Assembly: GCA_039028635.1 (NCBI GenBank)
Contig: JBCCHV010000049.1
Coordinates: 1-49,714, forward strand
Direction of reading: 5' to 3'
Origin: Acidobacteriota bacterium
GTDB lineage: Bacteria > Acidobacteriota > Thermoanaerobaculia > Multivoradales > JBCCEF01
DNA length: 49,714 nt
Shown here in pieces: positions 1 to 8,164 of the stretch (position 1 is its first letter; each line of letters starts with the position of its first letter). Below the pieces are notes generated by a model. It was not told where the DNA came from, made no database searches, and was given only the letters and a program-made list of their open reading frames with translations. The position numbers were made by a program, and so were the translations under genes.

Positions 1-81
1 CACCGGCTTCGGTTGGGCGAGGGCCGGGGCGGCGAGCGCGAGAAGAAGAATGAGAATCGCGGCGAGGACGAGGCGGCTCAC
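1..81 (-). CDS. N-terminus of a secreted protein (runs off the left edge)
   Basis: Read on the minus strand, a GTG at 81-79 opens a frame of 27 codons that continues past base 1. The visible residues form a classic Sec signal peptide: VSRLVLAAILILLLALAAPA followed by LAQPKPV, with a short basic start, a long Leu/Ala/Ile core and an ALA-type cleavage site. The GTG overlaps the TGA of the upstream gene (GTGA, shared bases 79-80), so the two genes are probably translationally coupled. Nothing of the mature protein is visible, so no function can be given. Confidence 0.75.
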   Translation of the reverse strand, partial: MSRLVLAAILILLLALAAPALAQPKPV

Positions 82-707
82 GGCGACACCTCCTCGCCGC
101 TCCAGATCAGCTCCAGGGTCGACGTGTCGATCACCACCAGTACGTCCTCCGGCTGCAACGATCCCGGCAGCTCCGAGCCACCGTCTTGGGCGGCGAGGGA
201 CGACAGCGAGAGATTCACCGAGCCGTCTTCGAGGCCGTCGCCATCCGCCGAAGAGCCATCACCGATCGACTGACGCCAGCCCGCGGTGCCAGGACGCACC
301 AGGAATGCCTCCACCTGACGATTCGGCAGAGTCAGCGACTCCCCCGAGGGATCGAGCGCCGTCGCCGGCAGGCTCGACACCGAGCCCTCCCAGCCCGGCG
401 AGGGAAGCACCGTCACCTGGCCAGTAGTTAGGTCCGCCACGCCCCACGAGGCCAGCACCGGCATACCGCCCGCGGGCTCGTAGATGATCCGGCCGTCGCC
501 GTCCGCATCGCTCAAGGTCTCCGAGTAGGTCGTCAGCACACGGTTGTAGCCGTCCCGGCTCTTGCCTACCCCGAAGAGCCAGAGCTCCGAGTCCGCCGGA
601 ACCCGGGCGATCGTCAGGGACTTCGATCCCGAAACCAGCTCCAGGCCTGATAGCGAACCACCTACCGTCAACAATCCCAACACCGCCAAAATCAACGCTC
701 GACGCAT
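78..707 (-). CDS. Secreted protein of unknown function
   Basis: This is a 209-residue protein starting MRRALILAVLGLLTVGG, a Sec signal peptide with likely cleavage near residue 20. I chose the ATG at 707 because a GGGAGG sits nine bases upstream; the in-frame TTG nine bases earlier abuts that site. The mature part is acidic and Gly/Ser/Asp-rich, with stretches such as SDADGDGRI and SADGDGLEDGS that could bind calcium, but no family is recognised. It has its own promoter-like sequence at 749-778 and is followed directly by another exported protein (1-81) with overlapping stop and start. The pair probably forms a two-gene unit acting outside the cytoplasm. Confidence 0.75.
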   Translation of the reverse strand: MRRALILAVLGLLTVGGSLSGLELVSGSKSLTIARVPADSELWLFGVGKSRDGYNRVLTTYSETLSDADGDGRIIYEPAGGMPVLASWGVADLTTGQVTVLPSPGWEGSVSSLPATALDPSGESLTLPNRQVEAFLVRPGTAGWRQSIGDGSSADGDGLEDGSVNLSLSSLAAQDGGSELPGSLQPEDVLVVIDTSTLELIWSGEEVSP

Positions 708-748
708 CACGTCCAACCTCCCAAGAAATGCCCTCGTCCTTCCAGGAC

Positions 749-778
749 AACATAAAACTGGATTCAGTTCCTTGCCAA
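749..778 (-). promoter_or_regulatory. Sigma-70-like promoter for the 707 gene
   Basis: On the minus strand TTGGCA (778-773) is followed after 18 bases by TATGTT (754-749), about 40 bases before the ATG at 707. The boxes match consensus at 5/6 and 4/6 positions. It stands out in an otherwise GC-rich setting. Confidence 0.45.
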
Positions 779-838
779 AGCGCTACAGCAAGCCACGTGC
801 CATGGGGGACTTCGCCGTTTTACAGGCGTTTTCGGCGA

Positions 839-1270
839 TCAGGCCCGAAAAAGATGTCCGAAAGATGTCCGGAAGACGTCCGGAAGATGTCCGAAAGATG
901 TCCGGAATCTCGAGGAGGGCGGTGGCCTCCCTGCGGGAGGGCGCAGGTGGCTCAGGCTCTCAAGAGAGCGCGCCAACAGCTCGAGGGAAACCGCGGCACG
1001 CTCGGCAAAGGCGGCGCGGGTCACATCGCAAGGCTCGCCCCGCGGGTCCATTCGGCGCAGCAGACGGCAGAGGTACCGCAGGTCGCTGGCCACGGCGGCA
1101 AGCTCCGGGGCGAGGGAGCGGTCGACGCTCGGTGGCGTGGGCTGGCAGACGAGGCGCTCGTGGAGCGCCTCACCCAGCCAGCGCAGGGCAGAGCGAGATT
1201 CAGCGTCCGTCACCAAGGCGAGAGCGCTTTCTCGCAGAACCGATTCCGGCACGGGAGCTCGCAAGCTCAA
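839..1270 (-). CDS. Unknown protein, second gene of a coupled pair
   Basis: This frame gives about 143 residues from a TTG at 1270 whose bases overlap the TGA (1269-1267) of the gene before it, which suggests coupled translation. No standard ATG is available, and a GTG at 1252 is the alternative start. The protein is rich in Leu, Ala, Arg and Glu and looks helical (for example ESALALVTDAESRSALRWLG and LAAVASDLRYLCRLLRRMD). It has no signal peptide or membrane segment. The last 20 or so residues, with FRTSFGHL twice, are encoded by an 11-bp tandem repeat and look like a late addition. No family is recognised. Confidence 0.55.
   Translation of the reverse strand: MSLRAPVPESVLRESALALVTDAESRSALRWLGEALHERLVCQPTPPSVDRSLAPELAAVASDLRYLCRLLRRMDPRGEPCDVTRAAFAERAAVSLELLARSLESLSHLRPPAGRPPPSSRFRTSFGHLPDVFRTSFGHLFRA
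852..906. repeat. Five tandem 11-bp repeats
   Basis: Five head-to-tail units follow without gaps: AGATGTCCGAA, AGATGTCCGGA, AGACGTCCGGA, AGATGTCCGAA, AGATGTCCGGA. The unit is not a multiple of three, so three units (33 bp) are needed to return to the same reading phase. On the minus strand the array encodes the repetitive C-terminus of the 839-1270 gene just before its stop codon. Confidence 0.9.
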
Positions 1271-1812
1271 GACACGTTCGCCTGCGAGGGGTGGCCCGGC
1301 GACTGGCGCGACAGGCGCTCGGCGAGGGCGAGCTCGACCTCGGTCAAGCCCCGCACCCGAGGGTTGGTGAGCACCACCCACACCGTGTTGAGGACCACTG
1401 CCATCGCCGGGAAGGAACCCGCGGCCTGCAGAATGCCGGTGATGAACGCCGCAAAGCCAAGGGCCGCTTCCGAGCTGTCGAGCACGAAGGGCCGCACCAG
1501 GCTGCGGTTGTCGTCCGCCAGGCGCCAGCCCGCAAAGGCCTCGGAACGCTCGCGCAGGGCGGCATCCCCCAGTCGCGGCAGGGTGATCGCGGGGCCGGGG
1601 GCGGATTTCTTGCCCGGGGAAAGGAGCGCCGCCCGGCCATGAGCCAGGGTCTTCTGGATACGCTCCGGCTTCAGGTGGCCGGGCAGGTCGCCCGGGCCCG
1701 GAAAGCCGGCGAGGCCGCTCTCCCAAAGGAGTTGGTAGTAAGAGGCCGGTTCCCAGGGATCCGGCCTCGGCGCGTTGGGATTGGGCAAAGTACCTTCGGA
1801 GATTCGTGGCAT
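1267..1812 (-). CDS. Unknown protein, first gene of a coupled pair
   Basis: This is a 181-residue protein starting MPRISEGTLPNPNAPRPDPW, with AGGAG about nine bases before the ATG. The first 60 residues are Pro-rich. The middle holds a moderately hydrophobic stretch (GFAAFITGILQAAGSFPAMA, then VVLNTVWVVL) that could be a buried helical core or a membrane-associated hairpin. The end (GLTEVELALAERLSRQ) looks like an amphipathic helix. It is divergent from the XRE/TPR regulators, behind a promoter at 1925-1953, and its stop overlaps the next gene. It may be a target of the XRE regulator, which is inference. No family is recognised. Confidence 0.7.
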   Translation of the reverse strand: MPRISEGTLPNPNAPRPDPWEPASYYQLLWESGLAGFPGPGDLPGHLKPERIQKTLAHGRAALLSPGKKSAPGPAITLPRLGDAALRERSEAFAGWRLADDNRSLVRPFVLDSSEAALGFAAFITGILQAAGSFPAMAVVLNTVWVVLTNPRVRGLTEVELALAERLSRQSPGHPSQANVS

Positions 1813-1924
1813 CGTGTGGCTCCTGGTCTCTCCGCTGGCCAGTTCATCGACTCGCGAGGCTGGAGTGGCATGGCGGCGGCTTGCATCATTACGTGAGAAG
1901 GTGCGATCTCATGGAATGACGACA

Positions 1925-1953
1925 ACGCTAAGAGACTCCCAACGAAAAGTCAA
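1925..1953 (-). promoter_or_regulatory. Promoter for the unknown pair at 1812-839
   Basis: On the minus strand TTGACT (1953-1948), a 17-base spacer and TAGCGT (1930-1925) give a good sigma-70 layout. The leader to the ATG at 1812 would be about 105 bases. It lies in a locally AT-richer divergent region shared with the XRE promoter, so one operator there could control both directions. Confidence 0.45.
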
Positions 1954-2030
1954 CACTTTATGCTTACTTTTTTCGAGACAAAGGTACCACTATCTAGGTG
2001 AATCGACTCCAACCTCGGGAATCACTGCAT

Positions 2031-2060
2031 TTGACACCTACTCTCTGAATCCTCTAACAT
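2031..2060 (+). promoter_or_regulatory. Promoter for the XRE/TPR genes
   Basis: A perfect TTGACA (2031-2036) is followed by an 18-base spacer and TAACAT (2055-2060, 4/6). The expected start of transcription is within about five bases of the ATG at 2072, and no ribosome-binding site lies between. The first gene may therefore be read from a leaderless or nearly leaderless mRNA. Confidence 0.5.
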
Positions 2061-2071
2061 CTTGGTTAGTA

Positions 2072-2533
2072 ATGAATGAGATTCAGCAGGCTTACTCCCA
2101 GCAGATCCCGACGGCCCTCCGCCAACTGCGCCGGCGGACCAGCTCGACCCAACACGAGGTCGCGCGCAGGGCTGGAATCCACAAGAACCACATCAGCGCC
2201 TACGAGAATGGCCGGCGGCTCCCGAGCCTGGCAACGCTCTTTCGGCTGATCGCGGCTCTCGATGCCGATCTCCTCGATCTGGCCGCCGCGATGGGTATGG
2301 AAGGGGTGCGGCCGGAGACCCGCGCCCGGCTGCTGGAAGCCTGGGGCATCGCCCCAACGGAAGCAGAGGAGGACAATTCCGAGGCGACGCGTCGCCTTCT
2401 GCACTCGGCCACCGACTCTTTGATCGCCAGCCTGGTTCGCAGCCTGGGAGAAGCGCAGGGTGTCAAGGATGAGCTGCTGCAGCCGAACAGCGAGGCGATA
2501 CCTCAGGAGGAACGAAGCCGTGTTGACCGTTGA
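2072..2533 (+). CDS. XRE-family helix-turn-helix regulator
   Basis: This is a 153-residue protein with an N-terminal Cro/C1-type domain at about residues 10-68. The core is TQHEVARRAGIHKNHISAYE followed by NGRRLPSLATLFRL, the usual helix 2-turn-helix 3 and scaffold pattern. The rest is acidic and helical with no catalytic motif. The open frame extends upstream to 1775, but only the ATG at 2072 lies at the promoter, and the upstream translation does not look like protein. The next gene starts inside its 3' end on another frame, so the two are coupled. It likely regulates its own unit and perhaps the divergent pair at 839-1812. Confidence 0.85.
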   Translation: MNEIQQAYSQQIPTALRQLRRRTSSTQHEVARRAGIHKNHISAYENGRRLPSLATLFRLIAALDADLLDLAAAMGMEGVRPETRARLLEAWGIAPTEAEEDNSEATRRLLHSATDSLIASLVRSLGEAQGVKDELLQPNSEAIPQEERSRVDR

Positions 2534-3545
2534 GGCTCTCCGTCGCCTCGAACCCCGTGGGCGACGCATCGCCGTCGCCCGCGAAACGGTTTCCGCGCAG
2601 CTGGTCCGAAGGCTGGTGCAAGAGCACGTAGATCAGCGCCAGAAGGGCTCGCCAGAAGCCACGAACTGGGCCTTGCTGGCCGTCAACGCAGCCCAGCTCC
2701 TATCCTCCCGGGAAGCGGTGGATTGCTTGCCCCAGGCCCTCGCCCACCTGGGCAATGCGCATCGTGTGGAAGCTCGCTTCGACCTCGCCGAGCGCTATCT
2801 GCGAGAAGCCTGGAAGCGCTGCAGCGATTCGGCGCCGCTGATTCGGGCCGAAGTCGCCTCTCTCTACGCCTCCGTCGCTTGCGATCGTCGACAGTTTGCC
2901 CGCGCTCACCGCTTCCTCGACGAGGCGATACCGTTGGTGAAGAGGCACTCCGGCATTCCGCACGAAGTAGCGAAACTCGAGCTGCAGCGAGCGAATGCTT
3001 ACGGCTCGGCAGGACGCCTCGCCGAGGAGAAAAGGACCCTGCTGCGGGTGGCCGAGCGGCTCGACGCCCAGCACGACCCGCGCTTGGCCTGCCATGTCCT
3101 GCACAACCTTGCGTTCTGCCTGGTCGACTCCGGCGAGACCGCGGAGGCTCGGCGTCTCTTCGACCGCCTTTCGCCGGAGCTGGTCGAGCTCCACCTTGGC
3201 TCGGCCGGAGTGTGGCGCCGAGGCCTCCTCTCGGCCCGTCTCGCCCACGCCGAAGGCGATTCGGGCACCGCACGCGAGACCCTGCGCGAGCTGCGCAGAG
3301 ATCCCCCGTGCGGAATCATCGATCGAGCACTCCTCGAGCTGGCCCTGATCGAACCCAGCGCCGCCCTAGGCCGCCTGGACGAAGCTTCCGAATCCGCCCT
3401 CCTAGCGGCCTCCTTAGCCAACACGCTCGAACTCGATGCCGAAGCCGCGGCGGCGGCCCGGGCCCTCGAGAGCTTGGTCGAGATCCGCGCCGGCCAGGCT
3501 TTCCTGCTCGAAGCGGCCCGACGCCTCCGGCGGTACCTGTCCTAA
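2520..3545 (+). CDS. TPR-like helical repeat protein, partner of the XRE regulator
   Basis: This is a 341-residue protein from a GTG at 2520 with AGGAGG nine bases upstream (2505-2510); it overlaps the XRE gene by 14 bases. From about residue 70 the sequence repeats the helix-turn-helix rhythm of tetratricopeptide repeats. Examples are ALAHLGNAHRVEARFDLAER, LYASVACDRRQFARAHRFLD and LAFCLVDSGETAEARRLFDR. There is no DNA-binding domain, signal peptide or enzyme motif. In RRNPP-type regulators of Firmicutes such a repeat domain binds a signalling peptide and controls a linked XRE domain. Here the two parts are separate coupled genes, and a small peptide gene lies directly convergent. A sensor role is inference. 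Confidence 0.8.
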   Translation: MLTVEALRRLEPRGRRIAVARETVSAQLVRRLVQEHVDQRQKGSPEATNWALLAVNAAQLLSSREAVDCLPQALAHLGNAHRVEARFDLAERYLREAWKRCSDSAPLIRAEVASLYASVACDRRQFARAHRFLDEAIPLVKRHSGIPHEVAKLELQRANAYGSAGRLAEEKRTLLRVAERLDAQHDPRLACHVLHNLAFCLVDSGETAEARRLFDRLSPELVELHLGSAGVWRRGLLSARLAHAEGDSGTARETLRELRRDPPCGIIDRALLELALIEPSAALGRLDEASESALLAASLANTLELDAEAAAAARALESLVEIRAGQAFLLEAARRLRRYLS

Positions 3546-3622
3546 CCGTTCGGGTCGACTCTTCCCCCAGCCTCGGTGTGGTCTTCGCCGAGCCCCAGCA
3601 GCGACAAGATCCAATCCCACAT
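3542..3622 (-). CDS. Candidate 26-residue peptide gene convergent with the TPR gene
   Basis: A short minus-strand frame starts with ATG at 3622-3620 and has AGGAGG at 3635-3630 with seven bases between, a near-ideal ribosome-binding site. It encodes MWDWILSLLGLGEDH, then a polar Gly/Thr/Glu part ending RVDPNG. Its TAG (3544-3542) overlaps the stop of the TPR gene. The Trp/Leu/Ile-rich head could be amphipathic and the tail is charged. Upstream on the same strand a TATATT box (3734-3729) could serve as a -10, and a GGCTTC/GAAGCC hairpin (3707-3721) would sit in the leader. It could be a signal peptide precursor, a small membrane-active protein or chance; the spacing argues against chance. Confidence 0.45.
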   Translation of the reverse strand: MWDWILSLLGLGEDHTEAGGRVDPNG

Positions 3623-3795
3623 AGTCCCGCCTCCTTATTGGCGCAGTCCCGGCCCGGGCCTCCATGGCCCGCCGGGCCACGCGAACCGTTGATTTTCTCA
3701 CCTACCGGCTTCGCAGAAGCCCTAGAGGAATATATACGCCAATTCTCCAGAGGTGGAGTCGGGCACGGCCGGGCAGCTCGACCTGTCCAGACCAC

Positions 3796-3821
3796 AAAAA
3801 AGCCCCCCGTCGCCGGGGGGC
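3796..3821 (-). terminator. Strong intrinsic terminator on the minus strand
   Basis: Read on the minus strand the sequence is GCCCCCCG, a GCGA tetraloop of the stable GNRA type, CGGGGGGC, then six T residues. The 8-bp perfect GC stem and clean T tract make it a textbook intrinsic terminator. No open frame on the minus strand ends just upstream of it, so it either ends an unannotated RNA from about 3930 or guards against antisense transcription from prfC. Confidence 0.8.
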
Positions 3822-4011
3822 CTGCCCGATGGGGCCTGGGAGCCGGCCCCGAGGACGTGGGGGACGGCTTCCGGGGGGGACTCGACCGACCAGGAGGAGC
3901 GGCCGGCCGAGCACCAAGTTGGTTCTATCTATTTAGGCGCAAAGGGCGCGGCGAATCCCTCACCCAGGATCCTTCGCCGGCGGGCCGAGGGTCTGGTAGG
4001 CTGCCCCCTCA

Positions 4012-4029
4012 CGGGTCGGTTCCGACCCG
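4012..4029. repeat. Inverted repeat in the prfC leader
   Basis: CGGGTCGG, TT, CCGACCCG form a perfect 8-bp inverted repeat that ends 19 bases before the prfC ATG. It could be a short leader hairpin or a dyad bound by a regulator. No T tract follows, so it is not a terminator. Confidence 0.5.
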
Positions 4030-4048
4030 CCATACCAGGACCAAATCC

Positions 4049-5638
<1,590 letters not shown>

Positions 5639-5648
5639 GCTCGGTGCC

Positions 5649-7475
5649 GTGGCCCCTCCCCCTGCGCCTCGTCGCTGGCTGTTTCCCGCCCTGCTGACGG
5701 CGGTCCTCGCCCTGTGGCTGTTTCCAGGGCCCTACTTCTCGCAAGCCGTCGGCCTCGATGGCTCCTATGCTTGGGGAATCAACGCCTTCGAGGCCCACGG
5801 CGCCGCCTGGGGAGCGGATGGTGCCTTCACCTTCGGCCCCCTCGGCTACCTGCTGCTACCGCTCGACGGCGACGGGCATCGTGGCCGCGCCCTGATCTTC
5901 TGGCTCTTCGCCCACGGCCTCTTCGTCGCCGCCTTCGCCCGCCAGGCCTGGCGCCATTCCGATCGCGCGACCGCCTTCGCCGTCTTGATGGTGGCCGCCG
6001 AGGTTCTCGGCCTGGCCTTCGGCTACCGGCTCTTGGCCTTGGTGATTCTGCTGCTGGCGGCGGAGCGCCGCGATCGCCTGCCCTTCGCGACCACCTGGGC
6101 CGCCCTGTTGGTGGCGGCTCTACTGCTCGCCCGCTTCCACCTCGGCATCGCCGCCGGCGCCTGCCTGCTGGTCCACCTACTGAGCGAGAAGCGACTCAGC
6201 GCCTGGATCGAAGCCACCGTCGTCGCCATCGCCGCCGGCGCTTCCGCCTTCGTCGTCTGCTTCCAGGGCTCCGGGCAGAGCGTCCTCACCTGGCTGACCG
6301 CCCAAGGCCAGCTCGCCACCGGCTTCGGAGCCGCCATGAGCCTGCCGAATCCCGACCGGGCGGTGTTGGCGGCGGGTCTGGTGGCACTGGTCGGCGGCAG
6401 CGTCGCGGCGGCGGCAGCGCTGCGGGCCGGCCAGGGCCGCCTGTGGTGGCTCGGCGCCGTGCCGCTGCTGCTCGCCTTCAAGCACGGCTTCGTCCGCCAA
6501 GACGGCCACGTCCAGATCTTCTTCGCTTTTCTGGTCGCCTTCGCCGGCCTCGCCATGCTGTTCTCGGAGGGGCGATCGGCGGCCGCCCTGGCGGCCCTCG
6601 CGCTGCTCGTCGCCCTGCCCGGAGCGCCGGCGGCGGCCAACCACCAAACCGTCCTCGGGATCGAGGGTTGGCGCCATCTCCGGGCCCTCTGGACACCCTC
6701 CGAGACCGCCGCGGCCCTCGACCGTCAATCTCGCCGCGCCCTCGACAAAAGGCGCCTCCCCGGCTCCTTCGTGGCCGACCTGCGAGGCGTCCCGTCGGTC
6801 GACGTCGTGCCCTGGGAGCTCACCTACCTGGCGGCCAACGATCTGCCCTGGCAGCCCCACCCGACGCTCCAGCTCTACACCGCCTACACCGAAGACCTCG
6901 ACCAGCAGGTGGCGGCGCATTTCGCCGCCGACGACGCCCCCGAGCGCCTCCTGGTGCACTTCGAATCCCTCGGCCAGCGCCACCTGCTGTGGGACACGCC
7001 GCGAACCTGGCGTCAGCTCCTCGCCCGATATCGGCCGCAGCGCTTCGACGGCCGTCGGCAGCTCGCCCTTCTCACCCGCCGCGACGGCACCGCGCCGTTG
7101 GCCCGTCCACTCGCTGAGCAGAAGCTGACAGGAGACCAGTGGGTGGCTCCCCCGGGCGGCCAGGCGGGACGGCCTCTGTGGGCCGAGATCGACCTCCGGC
7201 CGACGCTTCTCGACCGCCTCGCCCAAACCCTCTGGCGCACCCCGCCGGTCTTCCTCGAGATCGATCTCGGGGGTGAGCGAGTGCACCGCCACCGGCTGCT
7301 ACCGGCGACCGCCGAGGGCGGCCTGCTGGTTCCCCCGCCGACCACCTTCGAGGCCTTTCGGGCAGTCCTTCGCGGTCGCGCCGTCGGCCAGCCCCGGCGG
7401 GTCCGGCTGACCGGCCCCGGCCTGTCCTACTTCCGCCAGCCGGTCACCGTGCGATGGGCGACGGATAATTATTGA
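5649..7475 (+). CDS. Large polytopic membrane protein of unknown function
   Basis: This is a 608-residue protein from a GTG. About eleven hydrophobic segments fill residues 1-330 (for example LFPALLTAVLALWLF and LLALVILLLAA). A soluble C-terminal part of about 270 residues follows. After the first segment comes GLDGSYAWGINAFEAHG and then FTFGPLGYLLLP. This resembles the D-[GP]-S-W and FTYGPLG signatures I associate with uncharacterised GT-C-like membrane proteins of Acidobacteria and Planctomycetes. It may be a lipid-linked glycosyltransferase or an envelope polymer enzyme, which is inference. It starts ten bases after prfC. Confidence 0.75.
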   Translation: MAPPPAPRRWLFPALLTAVLALWLFPGPYFSQAVGLDGSYAWGINAFEAHGAAWGADGAFTFGPLGYLLLPLDGDGHRGRALIFWLFAHGLFVAAFARQAWRHSDRATAFAVLMVAAEVLGLAFGYRLLALVILLLAAERRDRLPFATTWAALLVAALLLARFHLGIAAGACLLVHLLSEKRLSAWIEATVVAIAAGASAFVVCFQGSGQSVLTWLTAQGQLATGFGAAMSLPNPDRAVLAAGLVALVGGSVAAAAALRAGQGRLWWLGAVPLLLAFKHGFVRQDGHVQIFFAFLVAFAGLAMLFSEGRSAAALAALALLVALPGAPAAANHQTVLGIEGWRHLRALWTPSETAAALDRQSRRALDKRRLPGSFVADLRGVPSVDVVPWELTYLAANDLPWQPHPTLQLYTAYTEDLDQQVAAHFAADDAPERLLVHFESLGQRHLLWDTPRTWRQLLARYRPQRFDGRRQLALLTRRDGTAPLARPLAEQKLTGDQWVAPPGGQAGRPLWAEIDLRPTLLDRLAQTLWRTPPVFLEIDLGGERVHRHRLLPATAEGGLLVPPPTTFEAFRAVLRGRAVGQPRRVRLTGPGLSYFRQPVTVRWATDNY

Positions 7476-7500
7476 CCGATCATTCCAAATCGTCTAGGGT
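7472..7500 (+). promoter_or_regulatory. Promoter of the TetR-led operon
   Basis: TTGACC (7472-7477), a 17-base spacer and TAGGGT (7495-7500) lie directly before the TetR start. Transcription would begin at or next to the start codon at 7507, and no Shine-Dalgarno is present, so a leaderless mRNA is likely. The -35 box lies at the last codons of the membrane protein. Confidence 0.55.
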
Positions 7501-7506
7501 TCGACC

Positions 7507-8100
7507 ATGCACCGCGGCCGGCCCAAAGCCTTCGAGCGCTCCGAAGCCCTCTCCAAAGCCATCGAGGTGTTCTGGGAGAAGGGCTTCGGCGGCGCCGCCA
7601 TGAGTGAGCTGACGACGCGCATGGGTATCGGCCGGCAGAGCCTTTACGACACCTTCGGCGACAAGCGACGGCTATTCCTCGAAGCCGTCGATCACTACGG
7701 CCGCGAGCGCGTCGCGCTCCTCGAGGAGGTCCTCGCGGCAGCCCCCACTCCCCTCACCGGCCTGCGCGACTTGTTCGGTCAGTTGCGCGAGATGGCTCAG
7801 GAGAAGAGCTTCTGCGGCTGCATGGTGGGCAACGCGCTGCCGGAGCTCGGCAGCGCCGACGCCGAGCTCCAGCAGGCGCTGGCAGGCCAGCTCGAGGTCA
7901 TGGCCGCAGCCCTCGAGGGCTGCCTCGAGGCGGCCATCGCCGGTGGAGAGCTACCGGCCGACCGCGACCCTCGGGCCCTCGCCCGGGGTCTCGTCGCCAC
8001 CACCCACGGCATCCTCCTCCTCGGTCAGTCCGGTCTCGATCAGGAGTTCATCGACGATGCCCTCCGCGTCGCCGAGGAACGGCTCCTCGGCCGGCCCTGA
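7507..8100 (+). CDS. TetR/AcrR-family regulator
   Basis: This is a 197-residue protein. The N-terminal DNA-binding domain covers about residues 8-55, with ALSKAIEVFWEKGFGGAAMS and MGIGRQSLYDTFGDKRRLFL, the classic TetR helix-turn-helix. The C-terminal ligand domain contains a CGCMVGNALPELG stretch, as in the AcrR/YxaF group, whose Cys residues might sense redox state or electrophiles. It heads a same-strand run with an RND transporter, a LolA-like protein and an outer-membrane barrel, and probably represses that operon and itself. The ligand is unknown. Confidence 0.9.
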   Translation: MHRGRPKAFERSEALSKAIEVFWEKGFGGAAMSELTTRMGIGRQSLYDTFGDKRRLFLEAVDHYGRERVALLEEVLAAAPTPLTGLRDLFGQLREMAQEKSFCGCMVGNALPELGSADAELQQALAGQLEVMAAALEGCLEAAIAGGELPADRDPRALARGLVATTHGILLLGQSGLDQEFIDDALRVAEERLLGRP

Positions 8101-8164
8101 ATCCGCCCGTTCACCGTCGCTCGAGCTCTTCAAACACCGTTCTCGAATCCACGAGGTTTTCTCG

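Larger units (their letters stand above)
3623..4048. other. Gene-free region upstream of prfC
   Basis: Nothing protein-like is seen on either strand. Reading the minus strand, the region holds a strong terminator at 3796-3821, a possible -10 (TATATT) for the peptide gene at 3729-3734, and a short hairpin at 3707-3721. Near prfC the plus strand holds an 8-bp inverted repeat (4012-4029) and a weak TAGGCT at about 3996-4001 that could be its -10. The 3822-3930 part, upstream of the terminator on the minus strand, is GC-rich and could encode a small RNA. Confidence 0.5.

Noticed and set aside
852-906. CRISPR array
   Set aside because: The repeat units are 11 bases and contiguous, without spacers; this is a minisatellite.
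562-1896. 444-codon plus-strand frame over the left-hand genes
   Set aside because: Its product is Arg/Gly/Pro-rich low-complexity, and the minus strand has genes with promoters, ribosome-binding sites and coupled stops.
3822-3930. SRP RNA, 6S RNA or tmRNA in the gap before prfC
   Set aside because: The conserved SRP apical motif (GGAAGCAGCC type) and tmRNA tag/tRNA-like ends are absent. Only an unnamed small RNA remains possible.
7472-7506. TetR operator palindrome before the TetR gene
   Set aside because: GACCGATC and nearby half sites do not form a convincing long dyad; only the promoter is supported.
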